A stretch of 64,000 bases of DNA from Lysobacterales bacterium (GTDB taxonomy: Bacteria; Pseudomonadota; Gammaproteobacteria; Xanthomonadales; Xanthomonadaceae), in the NCBI GenBank assembly GCA_016718605.1, contig JADKCY010000002.1:806001-870000 (forward strand), in the 5' to 3' direction. Position 1 is the stretch's first letter, and each line of letters begins with the position of its first letter. The notes under the pieces are model-generated. The model was not told where the DNA came from and made no database searches. It was given only the letters and a program-made list of their open reading frames with translations. Below are positions 44,986 through 54,702 of this stretch, piece by piece. The position numbers were made by a program, and so were the translations under genes.

Positions 44986-47214
44986 GCGGCGCGGTGGTAG
45001 CACCTTTGCTTCTCGATGGGCTGCGCTCTTTTGCGCGTACCAAATGGAGCACGACGGTTTCGATGACGCTACTCGCGCTTGGTCTTGCCGCGACCATGGT
45101 GGCGCTCTCGTTGCTTGAAGGCGTGCTGTTGCGTCCGCTTCCTTTTCACCGCCCTGATCAATTGGTCCGGATCTATGAGTCGAACGCGGGGATGTACGAC
45201 CGCTTCTCGGTCGCGGCTGGGAAGTATGTGATTTGGGAGCGTGAGCTGCGTGCATTCTCGAAGATGGCCATGTTCAAGGAGCAGTCGGCCCAATCTGACC
45301 GGGCTCAGGATGCCAGAGAGATTGCGCGTTGACTGCGACCCGTGCGTTTTCTCCACACTGGGAGCCGCGTTCTCCTATTGGTCGCGGTTTCGATCATGTG
45401 CGTGATGCAGATGCTGCTGTCGTTCTTACTCATCGCGGGTGGTCCACTCTCTTCGGCGAAAGAACAGATGTCATAGGTCAATCTATGACACTCAACGGAC
45501 GTCCTCACACAATCGTCGGCGTGCTGAGCCGGGATTTCAGCTTCTCATCGAGCGAAATAGCGGCGCATACGCTATGGATTCGGGCAATGGGGAGGAGCAG
45601 GAAATCGGCAAGCATTCGGCCGGTGTCATCGCACGTCTAGCACAAGGGCAATCACTGGCAGCAGCGAATCAGGAACTCGTGCGGCACGCAATAACCATCG
45701 AGCCGATGTTCGGCCGGAGGAGTCTGGGTTGGTCCGCATTCGCGATTCCCCTTGCAGACGACATGCTGGGCGCGATCCGGACGCAGCTGTTGATGGCTCA
45801 GTGGTCTGCATTGTTGCTTTTGCTGGGAACGGTCTCGAGTCTTGTTGGTCTGGGCATGCTCCGGACTGCGCAGCGCGCGGTCGAGTTTGGTATTCGCGAG
45901 GCGCTAGGGGCACAACCACGGCGCTAAGCCGCTAGCTGTATCGGCGACGGATTGATTCTGGCGATTGCCGCATATCTGATAGCGTTGTTGCTGGCAGCAA
46001 TGGGGACGTGGTACGCGGGCCAGGTCTTCAGGGTGTTTTGCCGCGTGCCGAAGGTGTGACGCTGGGATGGCGTGTATGCCTTGTCGCCGCGGTGGCATCG
46101 CTCTTTGTGGGCACGTTGCTCGGCATCATGTCAGCGCGCCGTGCGTCGGGTCTCCCGCTTACGCAGCTACTGGCTGGAGCGCGACACGGCACACGCAACG
46201 ATGCAGCCGCGCACCACACGTTGGTGGTCGGTAAGGTATGCCTAGCCTTTGTGCTGCTCGCTGTTGGAAGTACGTTTTGGCGAGGGCTAGAGCGTGTCGC
46301 AGATAGTGATTTCGGATTCTCTCCCGACACTGTGTCTTACGTCCGTCTCTCACTGCCCGAGTCGGCTTATCCGGATATGGCAGCCATCAGTACGTTTCAT
46401 GCACGCCTGTTGGGGGCGTTGGAGCAGTCTCACCTGTTGCAGGGCAGCTCGATAGCGCAATCGATCCCGATCGTGCGCAGCTATCGCCTCGCGTATCGCA
46501 TCGAGGGCGACGTGGAAGGCGGGGAGGACGAGCGGACTGCTCAGTACTACGCCGTCTCACCGGCCTACTTCGATCTCTTGGGGATTCGTCTTCTGTCGAG
46601 GGCGTTCGGCAGTACGCGGACAGCACGGAGTCCCAACCTCAAGCTTACGCACCGATCACGCAGCTTCCGTTCGCCGACACCTACTTGCTGATCCCGGGCA
46701 GGAGTGGACAATCCGCTGGGCTGCGTCAGGAACTCGCGCGTGTCGTCGCCAGCGTCGATCCGATGTTGCCTATTGACGTGCCGCGCTCGCTCGAAGATGC
46801 CATCTCGCGCTCCTTGCAGCTAGATCGCAGTCTGCTGCTGTTTAGCATTGGATTTGGCGCCTTCGCGCTGGCCTGGCGGCGGCTGGACTGTACGCCGCGC
46901 TGTCGATGGCTATCCATCGTGACTCGCGCAGAATCGCGATCGAGCTTGCGATTGGGAGAACACCTTATGGTGTTGTCTCGGGCGTCTTGCGCCGCGGGCT
47001 GCTGTCGGCCTTCATTGGGTGCGGGCTCGGTGCCGTGCTCGCTCTCGCTGTGACTGCGGCACTGCGGTCTGCCCCTGCCCTGGGCTGCAGATTGTGAGCG
47101 TGATCGACGCCATGCTGGTCGGCACGGCAGTGTTGGGCGTGTGCGTCCTGGCGTGTGATCCCAGCCATACGCGCTGCTGCCATCCACCCAGCCAGACTGT
47201 TAACCGCGTCCTGA
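44982..47214 (+). pseudogene. MacB/ADOP-type ABC permease with multiple frameshifts
   Basis: The N-terminus (MSGAVVAPLLLDGLRSFARTKW; GVLLRPLPFHRPDQLVRIYES) matches macrolide-exporter-type permeases. MacB periplasmic motifs follow in a second frame (RGWSTLFGERTDVIGQSMTLNG, RPHTIVGVLSRDFSF). A first FtsX-like block (LLLLGTVSSLVGLGMLRTAQRAVEFGIREALGAQ), a second periplasmic domain (SYVRLSLPESAYPDMAAI) and a final FtsX block (AIELAIGRTPYGVVSGVLRRGLLSAFIG; VIPAIRAAAIHPARLLTAS) come in yet other frames. At least six single-base shifts separate them. The reconstructed length of about 740 residues is nearly full. It would partner the adaptor and ATPase at 50.0-52.0 kb. Confidence 0.75.
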
Positions 47215-47292
47215 TCTCATTTCAGTGCCCGCGTGACTGAAGGTGCGCGTCACGCGGGCGTCCATTTGATTCGCACCGGACGAGGAATCGAT

Positions 47293-47407
47293 ATGAGCGA
47301 CCCGAAGAAGGAATTGATTGACATGGCTCTGCTTGAAGCTGGTGACCGGCGGCGATGGAGAGGAAGAGGAGTGCCGCACCGAGACTGAAGCAGAAGACGA
47401 GTTGTGA
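47293..47407 (+). pseudogene. Precursor peptide 2 (double-glycine leader, one-base frameshift)
   Basis: ATG 47293, after CGAGGAATCG, starts MSDPKKELIDMALLEA. One extra base near 47341 shifts the frame, which continues VTGGDGEEEECRTETEAEDEL to TGA 47405-47407. Compared with precursor 1, K-x-ELID-x-ALL-x-x-VTGGDGE is shared, so the two are paralogues. The core has one Cys and is again extremely acidic. Without correction the frame gives a meaningless basic tail. It is followed by a hairpin in the same place as precursor 1. Confidence 0.75.
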
Positions 47408-47414
47408 TGCATCC

Positions 47415-47438
47415 CGGCCTCGCCATGTGGCGAGGCCG
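47415..47438 (+). terminator. Hairpin directly after precursor gene 2
   Basis: CGGCCTCGCC-ATGT-GGCGAGGCCG is a perfect 10-bp stem seven bases after the stop, without a T-run. It has the same location as the hairpin after precursor 1 but a different sequence, so the structure rather than the sequence is kept. Confidence 0.75.
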
Positions 47439-47468
47439 GTACTGAATGCACAAAAGAACGTGAGTGCA

Positions 47469-48676
47469 ATGAACACAAATGGCGAGAAGGACAAGATCGC
47501 CGCTCATGCTTGGTGCAGAGCGGCGAGTACGCTGATCTGGATCGCGCTGCTGCTGCCGATGTGGTGCGTGGCCGCGAGTCTCGACAAGCCGGCGGAAACG
47601 GCATTCGACGCGCAGTTCAGGAGGACGATGGAGCGAACCGGCATTCCTGGCGGCGCGTACGCCATAATCCGGCGCGATGAAGAGCCGCGTTTCGGAGCAC
47701 TGGGTGTTCGTTCACTCGATCGGCCGGACGAGATTACTCCAGACACGGTGTTCCGGATCGCTTCCCTGTCAAAGACATTTACGGCGGCGTTGGTCGCACA
47801 GGCCGTGCGAGACGGCACGCTCGCCTGGGATCTTCCGCTTTCGGTGATTAGTCGGCACGTGACAGTGTCGACACACTGGCGGCCCGCGACGCTGGAGGAC
47901 GCACTGGGGCATACCACCGGTTATGTGCCTTACGCGTTTGACACCGTCATTGATGGTGGTGGCACCTTCGATGAGGCCTTACACGGCTTCGAGCGCCTCG
48001 CGCCGATATGCGCGCCTGGGCGCTGCTTCGCCTACCAGAACGTGTTGTTCAATCTTGCCACGCCAGCACTTGAATCCGCTTCTGGACACGCCTTTCGCGA
48101 CTTGCTGCAAGCGCGCATAGCACAGCCGCTGCAGATGATGTCGACTACGGTTGGCCATGATGCTTTCGTCGCCGAAACGAACCGTGCCGACCCACATATC
48201 CGGCGCGGCGAGGAATGGACAAGCGTGCCGGACCCCGTGCACTACGACGCACTCCCGGCCGCTGCCGGAGTCAATTCCAGCGCCAGAGATCTGAGCAAGT
48301 GGCTGTCAGCTCATCTAGGTGCAGCCCCAGACGTCCTTACAGAAAAGCAGATCGCCGCCGTGACTGCCGAGCGTGTTCGCATGGAAAGGACCTGCTTCCG
48401 GAACGGTGGGGAATGCTGGCCGACGACGCGCACTATGGCCTGGGCTGGCGCGTGTTTCGCGTAGAGCCAGAGCGCGTCTATTTGCACACTGGCCGAATCA
48501 GCGGCTACGGGCACATCTTTCCTTTGCCCGAGTCGAGGCACCGGCTTGGTCATGCTGTTCAACGGAGAGAGCAAGTTGCCGCGGACACTTGGCATCTGTT
48601 CTGGCGCCACGTCTTCGGGCTTGCACAACAAGTCGAGAATTCCGGGACGACTTCCGGACATGCGGCAGAATCCTGA
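47469..48676 (+). pseudogene. Class-C beta-lactamase-like serine hydrolase, frameshifted near the end
   Basis: N-terminal membrane/signal segment (LIWIALLLPMWCVAAS), then the serine hydrolase motifs: SxxK in IASLSKTFTAALV, Tyr-x-Asn in CFAYQNVLFN, and HTG in YLHTGRISGYG. The first frame is good to about 48390. The second frame continues KDLLPERWGMLADDAHYGLGWRVFR. A third frame, GLVMLFNGESKLPRT, lies before a return to DTWHLFWRHVFGLAQ. It is probably a periplasmic peptidase or esterase, perhaps for maturation or immunity of the exported peptide. Antibiotic resistance is not implied. Confidence 0.72.
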
Positions 48677-48749
48677 AACTACAAAGAGGCGGATCGGAAG
48701 ATGGATGGAGACATGGCGATGAAGTGTCAGGCCTGCGCCGGGTGAGGTA

Positions 48750-49306
48750 GTGGTGCGCGACGATGCGATACCCGGAGACCTTATGGCACCTCTGCAGGAG
48801 CTGCTCCGCATGCCAATCTGGGCCTATGGTTGGAAGTCGAGCACGAAGCGCGACCGCTTCGGTTTCTGGCACGCACTTCGCAGGCGGCGACGAAGCGTCA
48901 GCATCGATTGTGCGGAAGACCTGGAAAACGTGCCGTGTTGGAGCCGGTCGCGCGGCTGTGGAACACTTGTCGCGGGGGCACCTACGCGGCCACTATCCAG
49001 TGCGCGTCTATGCGAATGCGCATACCTTCGGTGTCGAGGGATACCTGCACACTGACAGCACCGATCGGGATTACTTTTCGACAATCCTGTACGCGCACCC
49101 GCGCTGGCGCTTCAACTGGGCTGGAGAAACCGCTTTCGTCGACCGTGAAAGCGAAGCCATCATCACTTCGGTGCATCCGCGTCCCGGTCGTTTGGTCACC
49201 TTCAGCGGGGCGACACCGCATGTTGCGCGCGCTCCGGAGTCGCGAATGCCCAGAACTGAGGGTAACTGTAGTCGTGAAAACCCGACTGATCGATGGCCGG
49301 TCATGA
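48750..49306 (+). pseudogene. Third 2OG/Fe(II) oxygenase (prolyl-4-hydroxylase-like), frameshifted
   Basis: Frames combine to AIPGDLMAPLQELLRMPIWAYGW, then YANAHTFGVEGYLHTDSTDRDYFSTILY with the H-x-D motif, then RPGRLVTFSGATPHVARAP with the distal His, then ELRVTVVVKTRLIDGRS. At least two to three one-base shifts occur (about 48885, 48910-48960 and 49240). The start is uncertain. The order and spacing fit prolyl-4-hydroxylase-type oxygenases. The stop overlaps the next start. Confidence 0.65.
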
Positions 49307-49858
49307 TTGGAAGCTATGCCTCGGTCCCGCGGACGCTCTCGCATTGTTGCGCCAGTCGGGCGCAGATCGAATGCCCCACAGTGGTCGCACTCTCCTCGAC
49401 CACCTCGTTCAGACCTATTTCTTGTTGAAGGAATGGGGATGTGGTACCGAAACCGCCATGGCGGGCCTTTTCCACAGCATCTATGGAACGAACGTGTTTA
49501 TCTCGGCTTGTGTGGATCCGCGAAGACGCGACATAGTCCGAGAAGTCATCGGAAATCGAGCCGAAGAAATTGTGCATCTGTTTTCCACCTGTCACCGTCC
49601 TCGCTGCTTGGGCTGGCGGAATCACGCGTGCTAGAGAACAGATTCACAGGTGAGTTGCAGTCAGTGGATGACGATATGGCCGGAGCTCTGGTCAAGATCG
49701 AATGTGCCAACTTGATTGAACAACGTGCGGGTGCGCGATTCTTGCGTGCTGTTAGAAGCCTGCGAGGATTCAGGAGCGGAGTTTTGTTTCCCAGTGAGAT
49801 GATGGGCGCGATCGAGCAGGCGATCGCTGACAGTGCTGCAGAGCTGGCCAAGAATTAG
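49293..49858 (+). pseudogene. HD-like DUF6817-type protein, one frameshift
   Basis: The sequence MPHSGRTLLDHLVQTYFLLKEWGCGTETAMAGLFHSIYGTNVF carries the His-x3-LLDHL...LFHSIYGT pattern of a small HD-like family that I recall as DUF6817. The frame changes near 49605 from HLFSTCHRPR to SLLGLAESRVLENRFTGELQ and ends at TAG 49858. It may be a metal-dependent hydrolase or oxygenase; function unknown. Confidence 0.65.
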
Positions 49859-49996
49859 CCGCACGATCAGAACCAGATGCGCTCCACACCCCCTCCCTTT
49901 CTCCCACGAGAGGAGTGAGGCTGCATGTGGATAGCGAGGGCTGATCAAGGAACAAATGGTTGGAAAACCGCATCCTTAACATTGAGTAACGCTAAT

Positions 49997-51193
49997 ATGG
50001 ACGTCCAGCGTATCGACCACAAACAGCGCAAATGGCTTCGCCAGATCGTCATTGGCAGCCTCGCGAGCCTTGCCGTACTCGGCCTGTTGTACTGGGTGAG
50101 CACTCTCGACCCGGCCGCACCTAAGGTTGAGCAGGCCAGCCTATGGATCGACACCGTCAAACGCGGCCAGATGCTGCTCGAGGTTCGTGGGCCAGGCACT
50201 CTGGTGCCAGAGAAATCCGTTGGATAGCGGCCGAGACCTCGGCGCGGGTGGAACGCATTGTCACTCGGCCTGGCGCACAGGTTGAGGCAGATAGCATCAT
50301 CCTTGAGCTCATCAATCCCGAGGTCGTCGACCTTGCCCTGGCTGCCGAGGCCGAGCTGAAGGCCGCCGAGGCCGATTACACCGCGCGTCAGATGAGCCTA
50401 GCTAGTCAGGCTCTGGATCAGCGCGCCCAGCATGCCAGTGTTGAAAGGGCATCATTCCGGCCATCCAGTATCGGCGCAGCCAGCTGGCCAGCGACCAGTT
50501 CAAGCTGCGCAGCGAGATCGAGGCCGAGCGCAGCCGCGGGTTGAAGCAATTGGTGGACTCGCAGCTGGCCGCCGACCGCGCCCGGCTTGAGCAGCTGCGC
50601 AATGCCGCCGCCCTGCGCCGGCGCCAGGCCGATAACCTGCAGTTGCGTGCTGGCGTGGCCGGCGTGCTGCAGCAGGTGCCGGTGCAGGAAGGTCAGCAGG
50701 TCACCCCGGGCACCAATCTGGCCCGGGTCGCCAAGCCGGGGGAACTGATGGCTGAGGTGCGCATTCCGGAAACCCAGATCAAGGACGTGGCGATCGGTCA
50801 GCCGGTCAAGGTTGACACCCGCAACGGCATCGTGTCGGGTCGCGTCACGCGCATTGATCCGGCCGTGCTCAATGGCAGCGTGCTGGTCGATGTCGAGCTG
50901 AGCGGTGAGCTGCCGCCCGGCGCCCGTCCCGACCTGTCGGTCGACGCCAGTATCGAGATCGAGCGCCTGTCCGATGTGCTGTATGTCGGCCGCCCGGCCC
51001 TATGGCCAGGCCGAAGGCGGAAGTCCGCTTGTTCAAGCTGGTCGAGGGGGGGGCGTGCCTTACGGGTGCCGGTGCAACAGGGCGCACCTCGGTCAATCTG
51101 ATTGAGGTTCGAACTGGTTTGGCTGAGGGCGACACCGTCGTGCTGTCGGACACTTCCGCTTGGGATGAGTTTGACCGCTTGCGCATCAATTAG
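49997..51193 (+). pseudogene. MacA/HlyD-type periplasmic adaptor, at least three frameshifts
   Basis: N-terminal anchor (WLRQIVIGSLASLAVLGLLYWV), VEQASLWIDTVKRGQMLLEVRGPGTLVPEK, then a lipoyl and coiled-coil region in a second frame (SARVERIVTRPGAQVEADSIILELINPEVVDLALAAEAELKAAE). It continues in a third (LQLRAGVAGVLQQVPVQEGQQVTPGTNLARVAKPGELMAEVRIPETQIKDV) and a final frame (VNLIEVRTGLAEGDTVVLSDTSAW). Shifts lie near 50222, 50455 and 51000. Apart from indels the protein is well preserved. Confidence 0.8.
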
Positions 51194-51298
51194 CGCCATC
51201 TAACCGCTGTCATCCCGGCCGCAGCCGAGATGACAAGAACCACGACTTCGCACTCCTCAACCGGACACCGCCATGACGCCTTCAACTGCCCTGCTGAA

Positions 51299-52042
51299 AT
51301 GAACGATATCGCCAAGGTGTTCTACACCGACGAAGTGGAGACTCATGCGCTGTCCGGCGTGCACTTTCACATTCAACGTGGCGAGTTCGTTTCGATCACC
51401 GGACCCTCGGGCTGTGGCAAGTCGACCCTGCTGTCGATTCTCGGCCTTCTCGATACGCCAACCAGTGGCGAATATCGTCTGGCCGGGGTACCGGTGCAGG
51501 ACATTGGTGCGGCCGAGCGCGCGCGCATCCGTAACAAGGAGATTGGCTTTATCTTTCAGGCCTTCAACCTGATCGGCGATCTCAGCGTGTACGAGAACGT
51601 CGAACTGCCGCTGACCTATCGTGACGGCATGAGCAAGGCCGAGCGCAAGGAACGCACCTTGGCTTCGCTGGAGCGAGTCGGCATGGCGCATCGGCTGAAA
51701 CATTATCCGGCCCAGCTCAGCGGCGGCCAACAGCAGCGCGTGGCCGTAGCCCGCGCCCTGGTCGGCCGGCCCTCGTTGCTGCTGGCCGACGAACCGACTG
51801 GCAACCTCGATTCGAAGAACGGTGAGGCGGTGATGGGCTTGCTCGACGAGCTGCATCGGGCCGGCGCAACGATTTGCATGGTTACCCATGATCCGCGCTA
51901 TGCCGACTTTGCCCAACGCAAGGTGTTCATGTTTGACGGCCGGGTGGTGGACGAAGACACCCTGCACCGGCTGCGCCACGAAGAGGAACAGCGGCTCGAC
52001 GCGCAACTCCGGCGAGCCAGAACGGGTCTAACAGGCTGTTGA
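51299..52042 (+). CDS. MacB/LolD-type ABC ATPase
   Basis: A 247-residue ATPase: KVFYTDEVETHALSGVHF start, Walker A GPSGCGKST, signature LSGGQQQRVAVARAL, Walker B LLLADEPTGNLD, H-loop VTHD. The usual N-terminus is cut: an ATG at 51272 reads MTPSTALLK and then runs into TGA one base out of frame, where CTGAAAATGAAC would be expected instead of CTGAAATGAAC. An internal ATG 51299 still works. The C-terminus runs into the IS end at about 52030. Its permease partner is probably the broken gene at 44982-47214. Confidence 0.85.
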   Translation: MNDIAKVFYTDEVETHALSGVHFHIQRGEFVSITGPSGCGKSTLLSILGLLDTPTSGEYRLAGVPVQDIGAAERARIRNKEIGFIFQAFNLIGDLSVYENVELPLTYRDGMSKAERKERTLASLERVGMAHRLKHYPAQLSGGQQQRVAVARALVGRPSLLLADEPTGNLDSKNGEAVMGLLDELHRAGATICMVTHDPRYADFAQRKVFMFDGRVVDEDTLHRLRHEEEQRLDAQLRRARTGLTGC

Positions 52043-52515
52043 AAATCCCCCAACCGCTCCAACCCGGCGGACCATCGTGAGAAAATGGCGTCATCGCCCG
52101 ACGAGCCGCGACGCCCATGCGTGGAGCCGACATCACCCAAGCTGCCCTGTTCAGCTACCGCACGCTGGAACAACGCATCCCGAGGAACCACCCACTGCGC
52201 AAGTTTCGCGTCGTCGTCGACGCGATGCTGGCGAGCATGGATGCCGAGCTGGGTGCCCTGTACGCGCTTACGAGCCGCGACTCGATTCCGCCCGAACGCC
52301 TCCTGCGCGCCAGCCTGATTCAGACGCTGTTCTCGATCCGCTCTGAGCGGCAACTGGTCACCCAACTCGACTACAACCTGCTGTACCGCTGGGTTGTCGG
52401 CCTCGGCATGGACGAAGCCGTGTGGAACCACTCCACCTTCAGCGCCAACTGGGGTCGCCTGCTCAATGAGACGACCGCCCGCTCATTCTTTGCCAAGGTG
52501 GTACTCGAAGCCTGA
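52031..52515 (+). mobile_element. IS5-like remnant with truncated transposase
   Basis: The IS begins near GGCTGTTGAAAATC (about 52032), and the transposase from 52117 reads MRGADITQAALFSYRTLEQR, then HPLRKFRVVVDAMLAS and ERQLVTQLDYNLLYRWVVGLGMDEAVWNHSTFS, an N-terminal IS5-group domain. Only 132 residues remain; the DDE part is missing. The sequence switches to the end of the endonuclease I gene at about 52507. Confidence 0.8.
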
Positions 52516-53372
52516 CGCAAAGATCGCCGACCTACAGCGGCCCTCAAAAACGCAGACCACAAGCTCAGGATGGTCGATGAGGGATTCCGATTACCCTGCG
52601 CCGCGCAGGCGCCTTCGTTTCTTGCCTGATCTCGGAGGTCAGGTGGGTCAAGTTCATGCCACTCGATCAGCACGCTGAGCATGCCCATGTACGCCACGGC
52701 CGCGTTGCTGCCTCCGGAGGTCACGATCAGTGATCGCTCGTTCGTCAGAATGAGATCCGGCTCGGCGACGCCAGTCACGGGATGGCTTCCACCCTCGTAA
52801 CGCACGTCCATGTAGAGCAGTCCGCGAGCGATATCGCCGCGTCGCTCCTTCCAAACCTCCCATCGATCCGAGGCCCGCCAGTTCGAGTTGCCCGGGTACG
52901 CCCCGGTACCACCGCCGATCCCGTTGGTAACCTCGGTTGGACGCTCGTCGCACACCGACGCGCACCAATCAAACGGCAGGTTGCCTCGACTGGCGTTGTA
53001 GCTGCCATCCGCCAGGTGGAGGTGATGCAGATCGGTATAGGGGTAGTTGGTGCTCACATCATTCGGGAAGCCGTAACTCGCCGGCCAGCTGTGTTCGCGC
53101 TGGTAGTCACGATCGATCTTGAGCAACGACTGGTTGCGGTAGACATCAATGATGCGAGTCGCGTCGGTCGGGTCTTCGTCGGTGATCTCCAGAACGGTCC
53201 AGACATCAAGCTGCGTCGCGCTGGTATAGGGGAGCCGCGTATGTCCCTCGATCAGCGAATGTAGGCTTGTTCGCGCCGTCTCCGGCGAAGACACGTTCAG
53301 CCCGGCGTAGTAGCTATCTGGGTCCGCGCAGGCACCACCAAGTGCGAGCGCGAGCAGGATCAGACTGTTCAT
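52507..53372 (-). pseudogene. Secreted endonuclease I family nuclease with frameshifted, IS-fused end
   Basis: Signal peptide MNSLILLALALGGACA, then YREHSWPASYGFP-type nuclease core (REHSWPASYGF; YTDLHHLHLADGSYNASRGNLPFDW, with the catalytic His and Asn) and GLLYMDVRYEGG. This matches the EndA/endonuclease I family. Near 52590 one T is missing: AQGNRNPS... in the main frame should become NRNPFIDHPELVVCVFEG in the next. That frame then ends SAIFASGFE, the same V/IFxxGFE tag as the protein at 4764-7817, and runs into IS sequence. Confidence 0.8.
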
Positions 53373-53823
53373 GGCAAGCGATTGATCCTTGGGGTCCGTT
53401 GATCGGCGAACGGAGGTCGACCACCTTGAGAAGTCTCCCATGATCGAACGACGACAGTCTGATGCAAGAATCAGAGCTTTCTGACTGACGAAGCCAGCAA
53501 CGCTGGCCTAAGCTGACACCGTCGTCTAGGCCATTTCACGCTGTGCACAGTGGGACGCGGGCAAGAATCCGCAACAAAGCGCCGACGTCCGGAGCCCGCA
53601 ACCATGCGGGCTTCGTTATTCTGTACCACGCTAAACATGGATCTTGCAGGTGAGCTACAGATGAGCTGCATCGATGAAAAACGGAACCCACTTAGGCATC
53701 GTTGGTCGCATCCGACAGCATCGCTGGTAGCGACGGCGGGCGAAGTCTTGTCACATCGTCGCGCTTGCGCGATGACCCAAACAGGGGGGCTTTCGGCGGC
53801 CTAAGGAGTTCACCGAGCACGAA
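53373..53823. other. Non-coding gap
   Basis: About 450 bases. Short frames are present but none has a ribosome site or recognisable protein sequence. Probably scar sequence between IS remnants. Confidence 0.4.
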
Positions 53824-54000
53824 TTGCTCGTGATCGCCTGCAAGGCGAACTTCTGCTTCGCCAAACCGTACGCGTCATGGCAGCGCGGCACGAGCGAGAC
53901 CGGCAACGAACTGGCGGTTCGCACCCACCTGCCCAAGGGCGCAGACTTTGCGACCGTATGGTTGTCCGCAGAGCGCCCGACCCTGCACACGTCGTCACGC
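53824..54000 (+). mobile_element. IS30-like transposase remnant
   Basis: The stretch CKANFCFAKPYASWQRGTSE, then THLPKGADFATV resembles the C-terminal catalytic part of IS30-family transposases (F-x-P-Y-x-S-W-Q-R-G-T-x-E-N...FPKGTDF). Only about 50 residues remain, with substitutions at conserved places, so it is a relic. Confidence 0.55.
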
Positions 54001-54181
54001 ACGTCCAGATGCCGCCCGTGCCTCCGAGCAATAGCGAAATTAGCGTTGTTATCGAAAACCGCTATAACCAGCTAACTTCGCTATAAACCGCACGAAGCTC
54101 AATCGCTCAGTGCCGTTGATGTCGAAGCAAACGTCCGCGACGACCTGGTCAGGATACGAGTTTGCTCCATTCTTGGTGCAG

Positions 54182-54427
54182 CTACCGGCTGTTCGCCCGG
54201 CATCTCGTCACGCGGCCGCTGGCGGTCAAATCAAACGCAGTCAGATCGAGTGCACCCGTTTCGCGCATCAGCCGTTCCATGTCATCGGCGTTGACCGAGA
54301 CGCCGATCCACTCCGACGGCAACTCGTCTTGGATGGTGCTCTTCCCGGAACCATTCGTCCCGGCAAACACGCGCAGTCTAGGCTGCGCCGGTGCTGCCGG
54401 TGCTGCCGGTTCCGCCGGCTCTGTCAC
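54182..54427 (-). pseudogene. Truncated zeta-toxin-like kinase
   Basis: 81 residues. RLRVFAGTNGSGKSTIQDELPSEWIGVSVNADDMERLMRETGALDL shows a P-loop and the N-A-D-D/E motif of zeta-type kinases. The rest of the domain (usually another 100 or more residues) is replaced by an unrelated tail. It overlaps the upstream gene by four bases. Confidence 0.6.
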
Positions 54428-54702
54428 CGGGTGGGTGCGTTCTTGCTTGGATCGATTGTTCGAAAGAGAACGGTGCCCACACGCACTGGCGTGCTGGCCG
54501 GCAGATTCTTGATGACGATAGTGTCCCTGCCTCCGGCCTTGCGCAACACAAGCTGGCCGGTTGCCGATTTCATCACCAGCGTGATGGCTTGGTTGGACGT
54601 GGCTCGCAGGTAAGCCGCTTGGCCGGCTTTCGCAGCCAGTTGCGGAATCCGCGATTCCGCTGTCCGCATTGCCTCTTCATCGAGTCTGATAACACCGCTC
54701 AT
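54424..54702 (-). CDS. Putative antitoxin/partner of the zeta-like gene
   Basis: 92 residues: an N-terminal helix (IRLDEEAMRTAESRIPQLAAKAGQAAYL) and a beta-rich end (TLVMKSATGQLVLRKAGG...NLPASTPVRVGTVLFRTID). The four-base overlap and the partner's kinase P-loop suggest a toxin-antitoxin pair, now with a broken toxin. No family named with confidence. Confidence 0.5.
   Translation of the reverse strand: MSGVIRLDEEAMRTAESRIPQLAAKAGQAAYLRATSNQAITLVMKSATGQLVLRKAGGRDTIVIKNLPASTPVRVGTVLFRTIDPSKNAPTR

Noticed and set aside
47469..48676. Antibiotic-resistance beta-lactamase
   Set aside because: The motifs are those of general serine hydrolases (SxxK, YxN, HTG) and the gene sits in a peptide-biosynthesis locus and is frameshifted.
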